A stretch of DNA of 64,000 nucleotides from an uncultured SAR86 cluster bacterium (GTDB taxonomy: Bacteria > Pseudomonadota > Gammaproteobacteria > Magnimaribacterales > AG-339-G14): positions 248,001-312,000 of the forward strand of contig CACILL010000001.1 in NCBI GenBank assembly GCA_902587545.1, read 5' to 3'. The position numbers and the translations under genes are program-made. Below are positions 40,948 through 50,300 of this stretch, one piece after another; positions within the stretch are counted from its first letter, which is position 1; each line of letters opens with the position of its first letter. The notes under the pieces were generated by a model. The model was not told the DNA's origin. It saw only the letters and a list, made by a program, of their open reading frames with translations, and did no database searches.

Positions 40948-42447
40948 TTACTTTGCTTCGTTTACTTTTTCCAGCCAGTCTTCATAGTTTAAAAAAGGCT
41001 TTATTTTATTGGGATATAGTTTGTTCAACTCATCAAAAGTTTTGCCCAAGCCACACGAATGTTCTGCATTTTCAATGCTTGGAAATTTTTTCAAAGCTTC
41101 TTTAAATGAACTGATAGACATCCAATAGAAATGAGAATATTTGGATAAGTCTTCTATATCTTTTTCAGGCACTAATTTATAAGTTGCAATAAGTTTTTTA
41201 TCCTTCGATTCTGAATCAATATGAGAGACCAAAAACCAATTTATCCTTTTAAGCAACGAGCTGGGTTTTGATTGATCTTCCCCTAGACTATCTGAAGTAC
41301 CATTTACCCATATTCCTTTCTTAGCTAATTTAAACCAATTCTCTATACCACTTGTCCAAATGACATTTGACAAATCAATTGATATGCCCTTTTCTATTGA
41401 ACTTGCCCTTGAGATATACAAACCAGAATTTTTAATCGCTTCTATTTCGTTTATCCCTTCATCAATTTTTAATCGGGAAAACAATTTAAAATCTTTTTTT
41501 GATTTCGGGTAGTAATCTTCAATTGGATTTTTGAATCTGGATAATTCTTTCTTGAAAGGTGAAAAAAACCTTTCATCAATGAGCTCATTATCTGGCGTTA
41601 AGCCTTTCTCGGTGGTGATTTTTCCAAGAGGATGGTTTTCTATGCTTACGCCTATTTTTTGATGACAGCCTCCACCATATTTTTTGAGTTTTTCTCTCTC
41701 ATCTTCTACATCTTCAAAGACATTTAAATCATTGATTTCATTGAGTAATTCAACTACTTTTTCATTTCCTGATTTTACTTCAATGGCCAATGCTCCTTGG
41801 CCAGGTGCGCAAGGGTTTTGTGAACAAGGAATTACCATCCACAAAAATCCATCTAAGTCCTTTTTGAAGGAATCTAATTCACTTTTAATCTCTTCTACAG
41901 GGGATAAGAGTCGATCCAAAGCAGCTTTGGCTATTACTAAGCCATCAGCATTTGAACCCTTAAGTTTTTGAACTCTGGTCAAAATATTTCCCCTAATATC
42001 TCTAAAGCTCAGAGAGTTCATTTCAAAAGGAAAAGCTTTCTTTAAAAACCTTGATAGATTTTCTTGTCTTCTTGGAGATGAGGTAAAGATTTCTAATTTT
42101 TTCTTTTTTAAGGAACTTTTCTTAAAAATTAAAACATCTCTTGAGTCAGCTCTTTTTATAGTCGCGGCAACTTCTGTTCCCTCTTCAAGATCAACTGGAA
42201 GATCTTTCCAAGAGTGAACGGCAATATCTGCTTTTTCAGTTAATAATTCTTCTCGGATGTCTGAGGTAAAAACTCCCATTTCGGGCATTTTGTGCAGGGG
42301 CGTAGTTAAGTCTATATCGCCAGAAGTGTCTTTTGTCTTAAAAATGATTTTAATTTCAGGAAATTTTTTTTTAATTACCTCTGAGACTTCTATTGCTTGA
42401 AGCTTTGCAAGAGCACTTTTTCTAGAAATGATAGTTAACTTATTCAT
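40948..42447 (-). CDS. hemC: Porphobilinogen deaminase with a long C-terminal extension, possible HemC-HemD fusion
   Basis: Residues about 1-285 are HemC: SRKSALAKLQA, KDTSGDIDLTTPL, VHSWKDLP (normally VHSLKDLP or VHSMKDMP), SSPRRQ, FRDIRGNILTRV, CAPGQGALAIEV and GGGCHQKIGV with the cofactor Cys. About 215 further residues follow, against a normal total near 310. The tail alternates alpha and beta segments and has YISRAS, VIWTSG and FYWMSISSFKEAL, which look like uroporphyrinogen III synthase elements. No separate hemD is in the cluster. Leptospira has a HemC/HemD fusion with similar character. The ATG at 42447 (after AAGGA) is preferred over the TTG at 42456. Confidence 0.88.
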   Translation of the reverse strand: MNKLTIISRKSALAKLQAIEVSEVIKKKFPEIKIIFKTKDTSGDIDLTTPLHKMPEMGVFTSDIREELLTEKADIAVHSWKDLPVDLEEGTEVAATIKRADSRDVLIFKKSSLKKKKLEIFTSSPRRQENLSRFLKKAFPFEMNSLSFRDIRGNILTRVQKLKGSNADGLVIAKAALDRLLSPVEEIKSELDSFKKDLDGFLWMVIPCSQNPCAPGQGALAIEVKSGNEKVVELLNEINDLNVFEDVEDEREKLKKYGGGCHQKIGVSIENHPLGKITTEKGLTPDNELIDERFFSPFKKELSRFKNPIEDYYPKSKKDFKLFSRLKIDEGINEIEAIKNSGLYISRASSIEKGISIDLSNVIWTSGIENWFKLAKKGIWVNGTSDSLGEDQSKPSSLLKRINWFLVSHIDSESKDKKLIATYKLVPEKDIEDLSKYSHFYWMSISSFKEALKKFPSIENAEHSCGLGKTFDELNKLYPNKIKPFLNYEDWLEKVNEAK

Positions 42448-42557
42448 TATAACCAATCCTTATAAACAACTATATTATTATAATTCTCTAAAATCTGTAT
42501 ATTTAGTTTGAACTCTTTTACGTCTATAGTAATGTTCAAATTCCTTTTGGAGATGAA

Positions 42558-43808
42558 ATGAACTACAAAAAATATTTTTCCGATGAGTTGACTTCTTTAA
42601 AGTCGCAAGGTCTTTACAGAAAATTCAGAGAAATAAATCGAGATAAAAAACATTTCCCAAAAGCCACTGAAAGGTTTGAGGGTTCCGAAAGACCTGTTGA
42701 AGTCTGGTGCAGTAACGACTACTTAAATTTGAGCCAACACCCAGATGTTATTAAAAGATCCATTGAAGTTATCGAGGAATTGGGGACTGGTTCTGGCGGC
42801 ACAAGAAATATTTCTGGAACTTCGTCATATCACGCTGACTTGGAAAAAGAGCTTGCCAAGCTGCATAATAAAGAATCCAGTCTGATCTTCCCTTCTGCAT
42901 ATACAGCTAACCAATCGACTCTTTGGACATTATGCAAAAAACTTGAAGGTATCGAAGTATTTTCCGATGAACTCAATCATGCTTCTATGATTCAAGGCAT
43001 TAAAAACGCCAACGTGCCTTGTCATATCTTTCGTCACAATGATGTCGGTCATCTGAAAGAATTGTTAAATACCTCCAATGCCAGTGTGCCCAAACTTATA
43101 GTTTTAGAGTCCCTTTACTCTATGGAAGGCTTAAGATCACCGCTAAAACAAATTGTTTCCTTGGCAAAAGAATTTAACGCTTTAACCTACCTCGATGAAG
43201 TTCACTCTGTTGGTCTTTACGGATCAGAAGGCAGAGGAATTGCAAATGAGCAAGGAGTTAGCGATGAAATTGATATCATAAACGGTACTTTATCCAAAGC
43301 TTTTGGCCAAATGGGTGGCTATGTTGCTGCAAGTTCCGACATTATCGATTTCATACGAAGTTTTGCTCCTGGTTTTATTTTTACTTCTTCTGCAAACCCA
43401 AGTATTGCAGCTGCTTCAATTAAAGCTATCGAAGTAGCAAAAAAATCTGAAAATCTTAGAGAAGACATCAGAAAAAATTCTGATTTAATAAGAACTGGGT
43501 TAAGAAATTTGGAAATTCCTCATCTCGACAATGACAGTCACATCATTCCCATTCATCTTGAAGATCCGAGATTGTGTAAAAACGCTGCCAATCTTCTCAT
43601 CGAAGAGCATGGAATTTATATTCAGCCTGTATTTTACCCAACGGTTCCAAAAGGCGATGAAAGATTTAGAGTTACTATTACGCCTAAGCACCAGGCAGAG
43701 GATATAAAGAGGTTTCTATCTTCATTAAATCAGGTTTGGGATAAATTAAGCTTAAGAAGAGAAAGCTACGGTTCCGCCGAAAAATCTCTAGTTACTAAAA
43801 TTTACTAA
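42558..43808 (+). CDS. hemA: 5-aminolevulinate synthase
   Basis: ALAS (416 residues) makes 5-aminolevulinate from glycine and succinyl-CoA. Signatures are VWCSNDYLNLSQHP, GTGSGGTRNISGTSSYH, FSDELNHASMIQGI, ESLYSMEGLRSPL, TYLDEVHSVGLYG, GTLSKAFGQMGGY with the PLP lysine, IRSFAPGFIFTSS and VQPVFYPTVPKG-like YIQPVFYPTVPKGDERFR. This is the Shemin (C4) route typical of alphaproteobacteria and mitochondria; most gammaproteobacteria use glutamyl-tRNA reductase. It diverges from hemC with a 110-base gap. SD is GGAGATGAA. Confidence 0.96.
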   Translation: MNYKKYFSDELTSLKSQGLYRKFREINRDKKHFPKATERFEGSERPVEVWCSNDYLNLSQHPDVIKRSIEVIEELGTGSGGTRNISGTSSYHADLEKELAKLHNKESSLIFPSAYTANQSTLWTLCKKLEGIEVFSDELNHASMIQGIKNANVPCHIFRHNDVGHLKELLNTSNASVPKLIVLESLYSMEGLRSPLKQIVSLAKEFNALTYLDEVHSVGLYGSEGRGIANEQGVSDEIDIINGTLSKAFGQMGGYVAASSDIIDFIRSFAPGFIFTSSANPSIAAASIKAIEVAKKSENLREDIRKNSDLIRTGLRNLEIPHLDNDSHIIPIHLEDPRLCKNAANLLIEEHGIYIQPVFYPTVPKGDERFRVTITPKHQAEDIKRFLSSLNQVWDKLSLRRESYGSAEKSLVTKIY

Positions 43809-43818
43809 TTTTAAAGTC

Positions 43819-43844
43819 GAAATCCCGCCATAAGGCGGGATTTC
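43819..43844. terminator. Stem-loop terminator after hemA
   Basis: A perfect 11-base stem GAAATCCCGCC/GGCGGGATTTC with an ATAA loop lies 10 bases after the hemA stop. The following run is TTCTTCTCTCC, so the T-tract is broken; it may work in both directions. Confidence 0.75.
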
Positions 43845-43962
43845 TTCTCTCCAAAAACTTCATCGAACAACTCAGGGGGAGATCTTCAAGAGATTAGCCA
43901 TGAGATGAAATGAAAAGGCGTCTCTAAAAATCATATAGTAGTTCAATTTCCGTTTTTTTCTT

Positions 43963-44032
43963 GAAGAGAAGCAACCTTTGTAATTTTTTGAAATATCTTC
44001 CTGGAAAATTTCAAAATAAGTTGCTTTTCTTC
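43963..44032. repeat. Nested imperfect inverted repeat, ~70 bases
   Basis: Outer arms GAAGAGAAGCAAC and GTTGCTTTTCTTC match at 12 of 13 positions, and inner arms TTTTTTGAAAT and ATTTCAAAA pair around a 13-base loop. It lies 15 bases past the stop of the TonB receptor gene (minus strand). It has no clean T-tract, so it could be a 3'-end stabiliser or processing hairpin rather than a plain terminator. Confidence 0.6.
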
Positions 44033-44046
44033 ATTCTCTCCTAAAA

Positions 44047-46131
44047 TTAAAAGGTTTTTTGGTAAGACAGTCTAACGTTAAGAGGCTCTCCAACAGATGC
44101 CTGATGAGTAGAGTGAGAATGTGGGTAATATGTTTCATCGCTTAAATTCTCAATATTTATCCTTACCGTATCAGAATCAGATGGTGTAATTGTCATTGCC
44201 ATATCAATTCGAGTGAAATCATCTAATCTAGCTTGGTTTTCTTTATTGATGAGCTGATCATCCTGATAGAGAGCACCAAAGCTTAGGGAAAAAAGATCAC
44301 TTGCTCTATGTGTGTACCATAAAGACCAGGTAAGTTCTGGAATTTCTTTTTGTTCTCCAGAACCAGCCGACTTAGTTGCATCTACCGAAGAAAGACCAAA
44401 GTTTATTGAATTTTGATCATTGACCTCTCCGGCAATGCCAATTTCAAACCCGTCAATAGCCATACCAATTACCTCAGATCCGCCAATACCGTCTTCCTGA
44501 CCTTTTACAGTTTCTTGATCAAAGTAAGCAAACGACATTGAAATGCGGTCATCCATGTCATACTTGAAACCAATTTCAGTATTTTCATACACATCTGGGT
44601 CAAAAGTGGCTGCGCTCCATTTTTTGTATTGTTCGCCTGACTTAGGAATAAAGCTTTCGCTGTAACTTAAGTAAAGTGACATGTTTTCCTGCGGTTTGTA
44701 AATAAGACCTAACCTTGGTGAGACGTTTGAGTCGTCTCTTGATGCAGTATTTTTGAGCACTCTGACAGCCGATCTACCGCTTGCTCCTTCAGAATAAGCA
44801 ATAGAAGTATCAACTTGCTCATACCTAGCCCCTAAGACCATAATCCACTGATCAGATAAATCAATGTTTCCATTAAGATACAATGAAGTTACTTCTAGAT
44901 CAGTTGTGGAATGGGTTTTTAAATCACTTGTGTAATCCAAAGCAGTTCTATTTCCATCTTTATCAATTTGGAAATCAGTGGCTGTGGCTAAGAAGTGATT
45001 ATCTATATTCCTTTCTGCAGCATTTTCATTATCAAACCAAGAATTGAAACGAGTGTTTTCATTATCTGTATCTATAATATCTAACCCAACAGTTAAAGTT
45101 CCTCTATCAAAAGCATTTACATTATTAAAGGCAATTGTAGTAGTCTCTCTTAGAGTTACATCGTTGTAACCTTTAAGCTGAACGTTTGTGCCATCGTAAC
45201 TATTAACGTAAAGATTTTGATACATTTTATTGAAATCGTTTGAGGATACTGTCAGATTTATTTTTCCAGAATCGGAGTAATTGTGAACCAGAGTACCAGT
45301 TAGAATACTAGCCTCAGTAGTGTGAACGTTTCCATCAGTACCGTAAGTAATGTGATTTAAGGCGTCAACTGGGCGACTAGCTGAGGTTGATGCACCACCA
45401 ATTATGGAAGTAGGAATTCCTCTATCAATGTATCTTTCATGATCAAGATACTCTAAAGATAGTCCAATTTCAGTTTCAGAGTTTACTGCAAAAGTCATTG
45501 TTGGATTTATACCAAATCTATCACCATCGTATTGATCTCTGTGATTTGCTAGCGAATCAGAATGCACCATCAAACGAAATGCCACTGAGTCATTTACTTC
45601 TATATTCCCATCGACTGCAAAATCGCCTGCACCAAATGAGTCAAATCCCACATTCATATTTGTAAAGGTCTCTCCGATAAGAGCTTTTTTAGAGACTCTA
45701 TTTATAAGACCGCCAGTTCCGCCTCTTCCAAAAAGAAGTGCGTTTGGTCCTTTAAGGACCTCAACTTGCTCTACGTTGTATAGCGATCTGTAGTATTGAA
45801 CATCATCTCTCAAACCATTTTGATAGAAATCTGCAGTTGTTCTAACTCCTCTAATTACAACAGCATCCCTATGTCCTTCACCTTGGGTTGTGTGAATTCC
45901 TGGGACATAACGAACTATATCGCCTAAGGCTCTAAAACCTTGATTCAATATATCTTCATCAGTAACAATCGATACTGCTTGAGGAACATTAATAATTGGC
46001 ACTGGAGGTTTCATGGAGTTTACTTGATCCTTAAAAAGCACATTGCCTTTTACCTCTAGCTCCTCGTCCTGTTGCGCGAACATTGTTGATGCAACAAAAA
46101 CCAAAACAATTATTTTAAAAATATTTTTCAT
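44047..46131 (-). CDS. TonB-dependent ferric-siderophore receptor
   Basis: This 694-residue outer-membrane receptor has a signal peptide ending ASTMFAQ. A plug domain follows (INVPQAVSIVTDEDILNQ, DIVRYVPGI, VVIRGVRT, DVQYYRSLYNVEQVEVLKGPNALLFGRGGTGGLINRVSK) in the style of the catecholate or hydroxamate receptors Fiu and FhuE. The C-terminal barrel ends RLSYQKTF with the terminal Phe needed by the BAM machinery. Two Fur boxes lie in its promoter region. A strong SD (GAAGGAG) precedes it. The siderophore type is not determined. Confidence 0.92.
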   Translation of the reverse strand: MKNIFKIIVLVFVASTMFAQQDEELEVKGNVLFKDQVNSMKPPVPIINVPQAVSIVTDEDILNQGFRALGDIVRYVPGIHTTQGEGHRDAVVIRGVRTTADFYQNGLRDDVQYYRSLYNVEQVEVLKGPNALLFGRGGTGGLINRVSKKALIGETFTNMNVGFDSFGAGDFAVDGNIEVNDSVAFRLMVHSDSLANHRDQYDGDRFGINPTMTFAVNSETEIGLSLEYLDHERYIDRGIPTSIIGGASTSASRPVDALNHITYGTDGNVHTTEASILTGTLVHNYSDSGKINLTVSSNDFNKMYQNLYVNSYDGTNVQLKGYNDVTLRETTTIAFNNVNAFDRGTLTVGLDIIDTDNENTRFNSWFDNENAAERNIDNHFLATATDFQIDKDGNRTALDYTSDLKTHSTTDLEVTSLYLNGNIDLSDQWIMVLGARYEQVDTSIAYSEGASGRSAVRVLKNTASRDDSNVSPRLGLIYKPQENMSLYLSYSESFIPKSGEQYKKWSAATFDPDVYENTEIGFKYDMDDRISMSFAYFDQETVKGQEDGIGGSEVIGMAIDGFEIGIAGEVNDQNSINFGLSSVDATKSAGSGEQKEIPELTWSLWYTHRASDLFSLSFGALYQDDQLINKENQARLDDFTRIDMAMTITPSDSDTVRINIENLSDETYYPHSHSTHQASVGEPLNVRLSYQKTF

Positions 46132-46170
46132 GTGAAGTTTTTCTCCTTCTCTTAAATGAGACTAATTATC

Positions 46171-46191
46171 AAATGATAATGATTATCATTT
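46171..46191. promoter_or_regulatory. Fur box, perfect palindrome, before the siderophore receptor
   Basis: AAATGATAAT-G-ATTATCATTT is a perfect 10-1-10 inverted repeat and contains the Fur core TGATAATnATTATCA. It lies 40 bases before the receptor start and just downstream of a TACAAT -10-like element on the minus strand, so iron-loaded Fur should block transcription. Confidence 0.9.
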
Positions 46192-46205
46192 GTATTGTAA
46201 ATGAA

Positions 46206-46224
46206 AATGAGAAACATTCTCATT
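46206..46224. promoter_or_regulatory. Second Fur box of the siderophore receptor promoter
   Basis: AATGAGAAACATTCTCATT is an inverted repeat matching the 19-base Fur consensus at about 16 positions. It lies on the other side of the TACAAT element from the box at 46171, so the two flank the promoter. Confidence 0.8.
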
Positions 46225-46251
46225 AGGGTATATGTTTATAACTTTAAAATT

Positions 46252-47142
46252 TTAGGCGTAAAAACGTCGCCAAAAAGTAAGTCCTAGCAAAAGAGAAGCC
46301 AACCATGCAAAAAGTTCCACATAGTTTGGATTACTGTTGTAACCAAAAAATCCTTTTAAGAATGAGCCAACGCTTCCACTATCATGCATGATGTGAGTGT
46401 ATTTGCCCTGCCCTTTAATGTTGTAACTATAGAAAAAGGATCGATCATTTTCTTCAAGTTCTTCTTTAGGCTTTAAAATATCCCAAGGTCTTGATATTTC
46501 CTCTTTGCTTTCAAGACCAACTATTTGCAAATTATCGGATTTAGCCAAATAACTTTCAATTTCATGAGTGCCGTAAGCAACCATGCCTGAAGCTAAGAAT
46601 ACCAACAACAAAGTTGTCGCTTGGAAGAAAGATCTAATATTGAATCTTTTTCCTTGAATAACAAAGATATAAACCAGTATCAAAGCAGCGATTATTCCAG
46701 TAAAAAATCCTAAATAAGAAAAGCTCTGAGTCATAGAAAAACTAGCTAAAAGGAATACAACTGTTTCAAAACCCTCTCGAATTACTGAGAAAAAAACCAA
46801 AAAGAAAACTCCCCAAGATGAGCTCAAGGCAATTGCTGATTGCTCTTCTAACTGCTTTCTATCACTTACATGTTTGGATAGCCAAAAAATTACATACCAA
46901 ATAAAGCCCGCGGTTATGAACATAAAAATACCTTCAAATAGAGCTTTAAGAGAGTTGTTTCCTAGAGCCTGTTGGGCTGAAACAATAAAATAAGCGACCA
47001 AAATACTTGCAACAATTGATGTTAAAACAGCAAGCCAAAGCTTTTGAGTTGAAGCGCCATTGCTTGTAAGAAATAAATAAATAATTCCGACAATTAAGGC
47101 AGCTTCCAATGTCTCTCTAAACAAGATAATAAATTCGTTCAT
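46252..47142 (-). CDS. FTR1-family high-affinity iron permease
   Basis: This 296-residue inner-membrane protein has seven hydrophobic segments and the two iron-binding REXXE motifs of FTR1/EfeU: RETLE near residue 9 and REGFE near residue 122. A polar loop (about residues 200-262) precedes the last segment. The usual EfeO and EfeB partners are absent. Its position between two TonB receptors, and a Fur box at 47171-47189 upstream, suggest it moves iron across the inner membrane for this module. Confidence 0.92.
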   Translation of the reverse strand: MNEFIILFRETLEAALIVGIIYLFLTSNGASTQKLWLAVLTSIVASILVAYFIVSAQQALGNNSLKALFEGIFMFITAGFIWYVIFWLSKHVSDRKQLEEQSAIALSSSWGVFFLVFFSVIREGFETVVFLLASFSMTQSFSYLGFFTGIIAALILVYIFVIQGKRFNIRSFFQATTLLLVFLASGMVAYGTHEIESYLAKSDNLQIVGLESKEEISRPWDILKPKEELEENDRSFFYSYNIKGQGKYTHIMHDSGSVGSFLKGFFGYNSNPNYVELFAWLASLLLGLTFWRRFYA

Positions 47143-47170
47143 AAAAATTAAGGGTCTTCTTAAAAATGTA

Positions 47171-47189
47171 AATGATAACTATTCTCATT
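47171..47189. promoter_or_regulatory. Fur box before the FTR1 permease gene
   Basis: AATGATAACTATTCTCATT matches the Fur consensus at about 16 of 19 positions. It lies 29 bases upstream of the FTR1 start and 120 bases before the second TonB receptor on the other strand, so it most directly controls FTR1. Confidence 0.8.
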
Positions 47190-47308
47190 AGAATAACAAG
47201 TTCTCTGACTTTTTTTCTTTGCATTTTTTTTAGCTTATGACTCGACTTTATAAGGAAAATAAAGGTATCATTGCGCAATTGAATTAATACTTATCCAGGG
47301 GGGATAAA

Positions 47309-50300
47309 ATGTTTAAAAAATTATTTGTTAAAGGGATTTTCCTATCTCTTTTTGCAAGTCTTAGCTTTGCTCAAGACGAACAGGTAACCGTCATTGGTTC
47401 CTTAATTAAAGGTACGCCAATTGACACTGGTTCACCGATTTCAACATTCAGTGCTGATGAAATTACAGCTCAAGGTAACTTGAATATCGTGGAATTAATC
47501 AAAATGGTCCCAGGTAGTTCTGGAGTTGACGGAGAAGCTAACCAGTTTGGCTCCAACGGTGCTGAAGGTGTCTCAAATATTAATATGAGAGGACTAGGCA
47601 CACAAAGAACTCTGGTTCTTATCAATGGAAAACGTCAAGTTACAGTTCCTACTAGATCCGGAGCGAATAGGTCTGTTAATCTTCATGATCTTCCAATGGC
47701 TGCTCTAAGCAGAATTGAAATTCTAAAAGAAGGTGCTGCAGCTACTTATGGATCAGATGCAATTGCTGGAGTTGTAAACTTCATAACAGATTCAAATTTT
47801 GAAGGCTTAAGAGTTAATTTTTCTGGAAAAGGAATCCCAAACGCTGAAGATAATTTGGCTAGAGAATTTTCGATTACTTACGGAACGCAACTTAATGATG
47901 GGACAAACTTTCTTCTTTCTACAGCTTTTCAAGGCAAACCAGAATTAAGAGCGCAAAACACAGATTACGCTACACAAACATTTGCTAATAATGATGTTGG
48001 TGGTTGGTCTTCAATCGGTAACCCTGCTACTTTCATATACAAAAATGGAGCACCAGGTAACGTTGCTGCCGGTCTCGGTGGAGCAGCATTTATCTCCGAC
48101 CCTGGTTGTAACAGAGCTGGTGGTTATCAACAACTTTTAGGGTCCCCTCTTGGAACTAGTGTTGAGGCACACAAAGAATTTGGAGGTATTTGTAGATATC
48201 AATACACCTACTTTGATAACGTTCAAGAAGAGCAAGAGAATACTCAATTGTGGATGGAATTCAATGGAGAAATAAACAATAATGATTTTCATGTTGAATT
48301 TGCTTACGGAAATACAAATGTTCCGCACTACGCAACTTCTCCTGCCTATCCGCCAAACGATCCTAACTCAAGTGCGGTTCCGAACATCCACCCTGCTTTG
48401 CAAGCTCTTTACACGCAACACCCAACTTTTGCAGAGGCTCTAAAAGATACTAACTATTATGGAGATGGCACTAATCAGGCCACTGCCCACGTTCTTAGAA
48501 CCAGAGCTATCGGTGCGGTTGGAAACCAATATGGAAACTCTACTGGTGCAGAAATTGAAAAAAGAGAATACGACACGTACAGATTTGCTTTCAATTTTGA
48601 AGGTGAATTAGCTGCTGGAATTGATTATTCCGCTGGGCTTAATTACTCGCGCTCAGAAGGTACTTCAACTTTTTCAGATACCCAAAGAGGTAAGTATTAT
48701 GCTGCGTTATTCGGTTACGGTGGCCCAAACTGTAACTTCGAAGTACAAGCTTTTGGTAATAGTGCAACCGGTGTGGCTGCATTAGCGCCTACTCTAAAAA
48801 ATCTAGATACAGGAGCTACTGTAGTTGCAAGTTTAACCGATGTAGCTAGACCTGCTGGATGTCTTTGGTTGAATCCGTTTTCAAATGCCATTGAGCACGC
48901 TAATCAAAATTATTACGGAAACAACAATCCTTTTAATGACGATGATCAAGTTGCTGGTACTAGTGTAGGAGAAAGAGTCGGTAAAAACCCTCTATATCTT
49001 GAAGCTCAAAAGAACGACCCAGCTTTGATTAGATATCTTCTAGACAGGGGTCAAGTTGAAACACAATCTTCATTATTGACTGCTGACTTTACCATGCAAG
49101 GTTTGATGGGTTCCTTAGGTGGTGGTGACGCTGCTTGGGCTTTCGGTTATGAAAGAAGAGAATACAAAATGGATCAAAGTCTTCCGGCTAATCCAGGTGC
49201 TACGGCTACTAATGCTAAAACCAACATTTTTGATGGAAATTTATATCCATGCTCAAATCCTTCGTTGAATGCAACCAAAGCTGGTAGAGATTCTTGTGCT
49301 TCTAATCCAGTTGGATTGTTCATGTTTTTAGCGCCAGTATTCGCAAGAGACGATAGTCAAGAAGTGGATTCTTTATTTGCTGAATTTGCATTGCCAATAA
49401 CTGATGATTTTGACATGCAGTTGGCTTTAAGATATGAAGATTATGGAACTGTAGATTCAGTAGATCCTAAGGTTGTTATGCGTTGGAGTCCAACTGATGA
49501 TCTTACTTTAAGATTTACAGGTCAGACTACATTTAGAGCTCCTCACCCAGATGAAGTTTCAAATGTAAGATACACGCAGCTTTCCTTTACAAGTCAGACC
49601 GGTGCTTTTAAAGCGGTTGATATTTCTGGAAATGCTAATCTTGATCCAGAAGAGGCAACAACCTTTAACATTGGTGCAATAACCGACTTCGGAACAGATA
49701 ATTGGACGGCAACTGTTGACTATTACAAATTCGAATTTGATAACCCAATCATCTTTGAAAATCATCAACAATTGGCAAATGCATATGAAGATAAAGCTGG
49801 CACTGGATCCAAAGCTCTTGTGCAAAGTCAAATTTTTGGTCCTGGAAATGTTAACGATGGTACGTTTTCTGCAGCTGAAATTGGAAGGATTCAGGCTAAT
49901 TTCATAAACGGTCCTAAAACCGAAACAGATGGTCTAGACGTGTTTGTGAAATACGAGTCTGATTATGCCAATGGAGTTATTAGTGCTGGAGTTGAAGCCA
50001 ACTACGTCATTGATTATTCAGTCGACAAATACATGAAAGGCGCAATTGTGATTGCTGATGCTTATGAATGTGCAGGATACTTCAATATTGAAAATACTTG
50101 CAGATCAATGCCTGACTTAAAAGCAAAAGCTTTCCTTAACTATAAAACTGATGCTCACAACTTCTATGGTGCCATTAACTATGTTTCTTCTTATCAAGAC
50201 AGAAGAAAAACCAATGCGGGTTGTGGTAAAACATTAGTTGGTGGTGTTTGTACTGAAATTGCACCTCACACAACAGTTGATGCAACTTATACTTATAGTT

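Noticed and set aside
43819-44046. Mobile element at the hairpin-rich hemA/TonB gap
   Set aside because: No transposase, no terminal repeats with target duplication, and the hairpins are explained as a terminator and a 3' structure.
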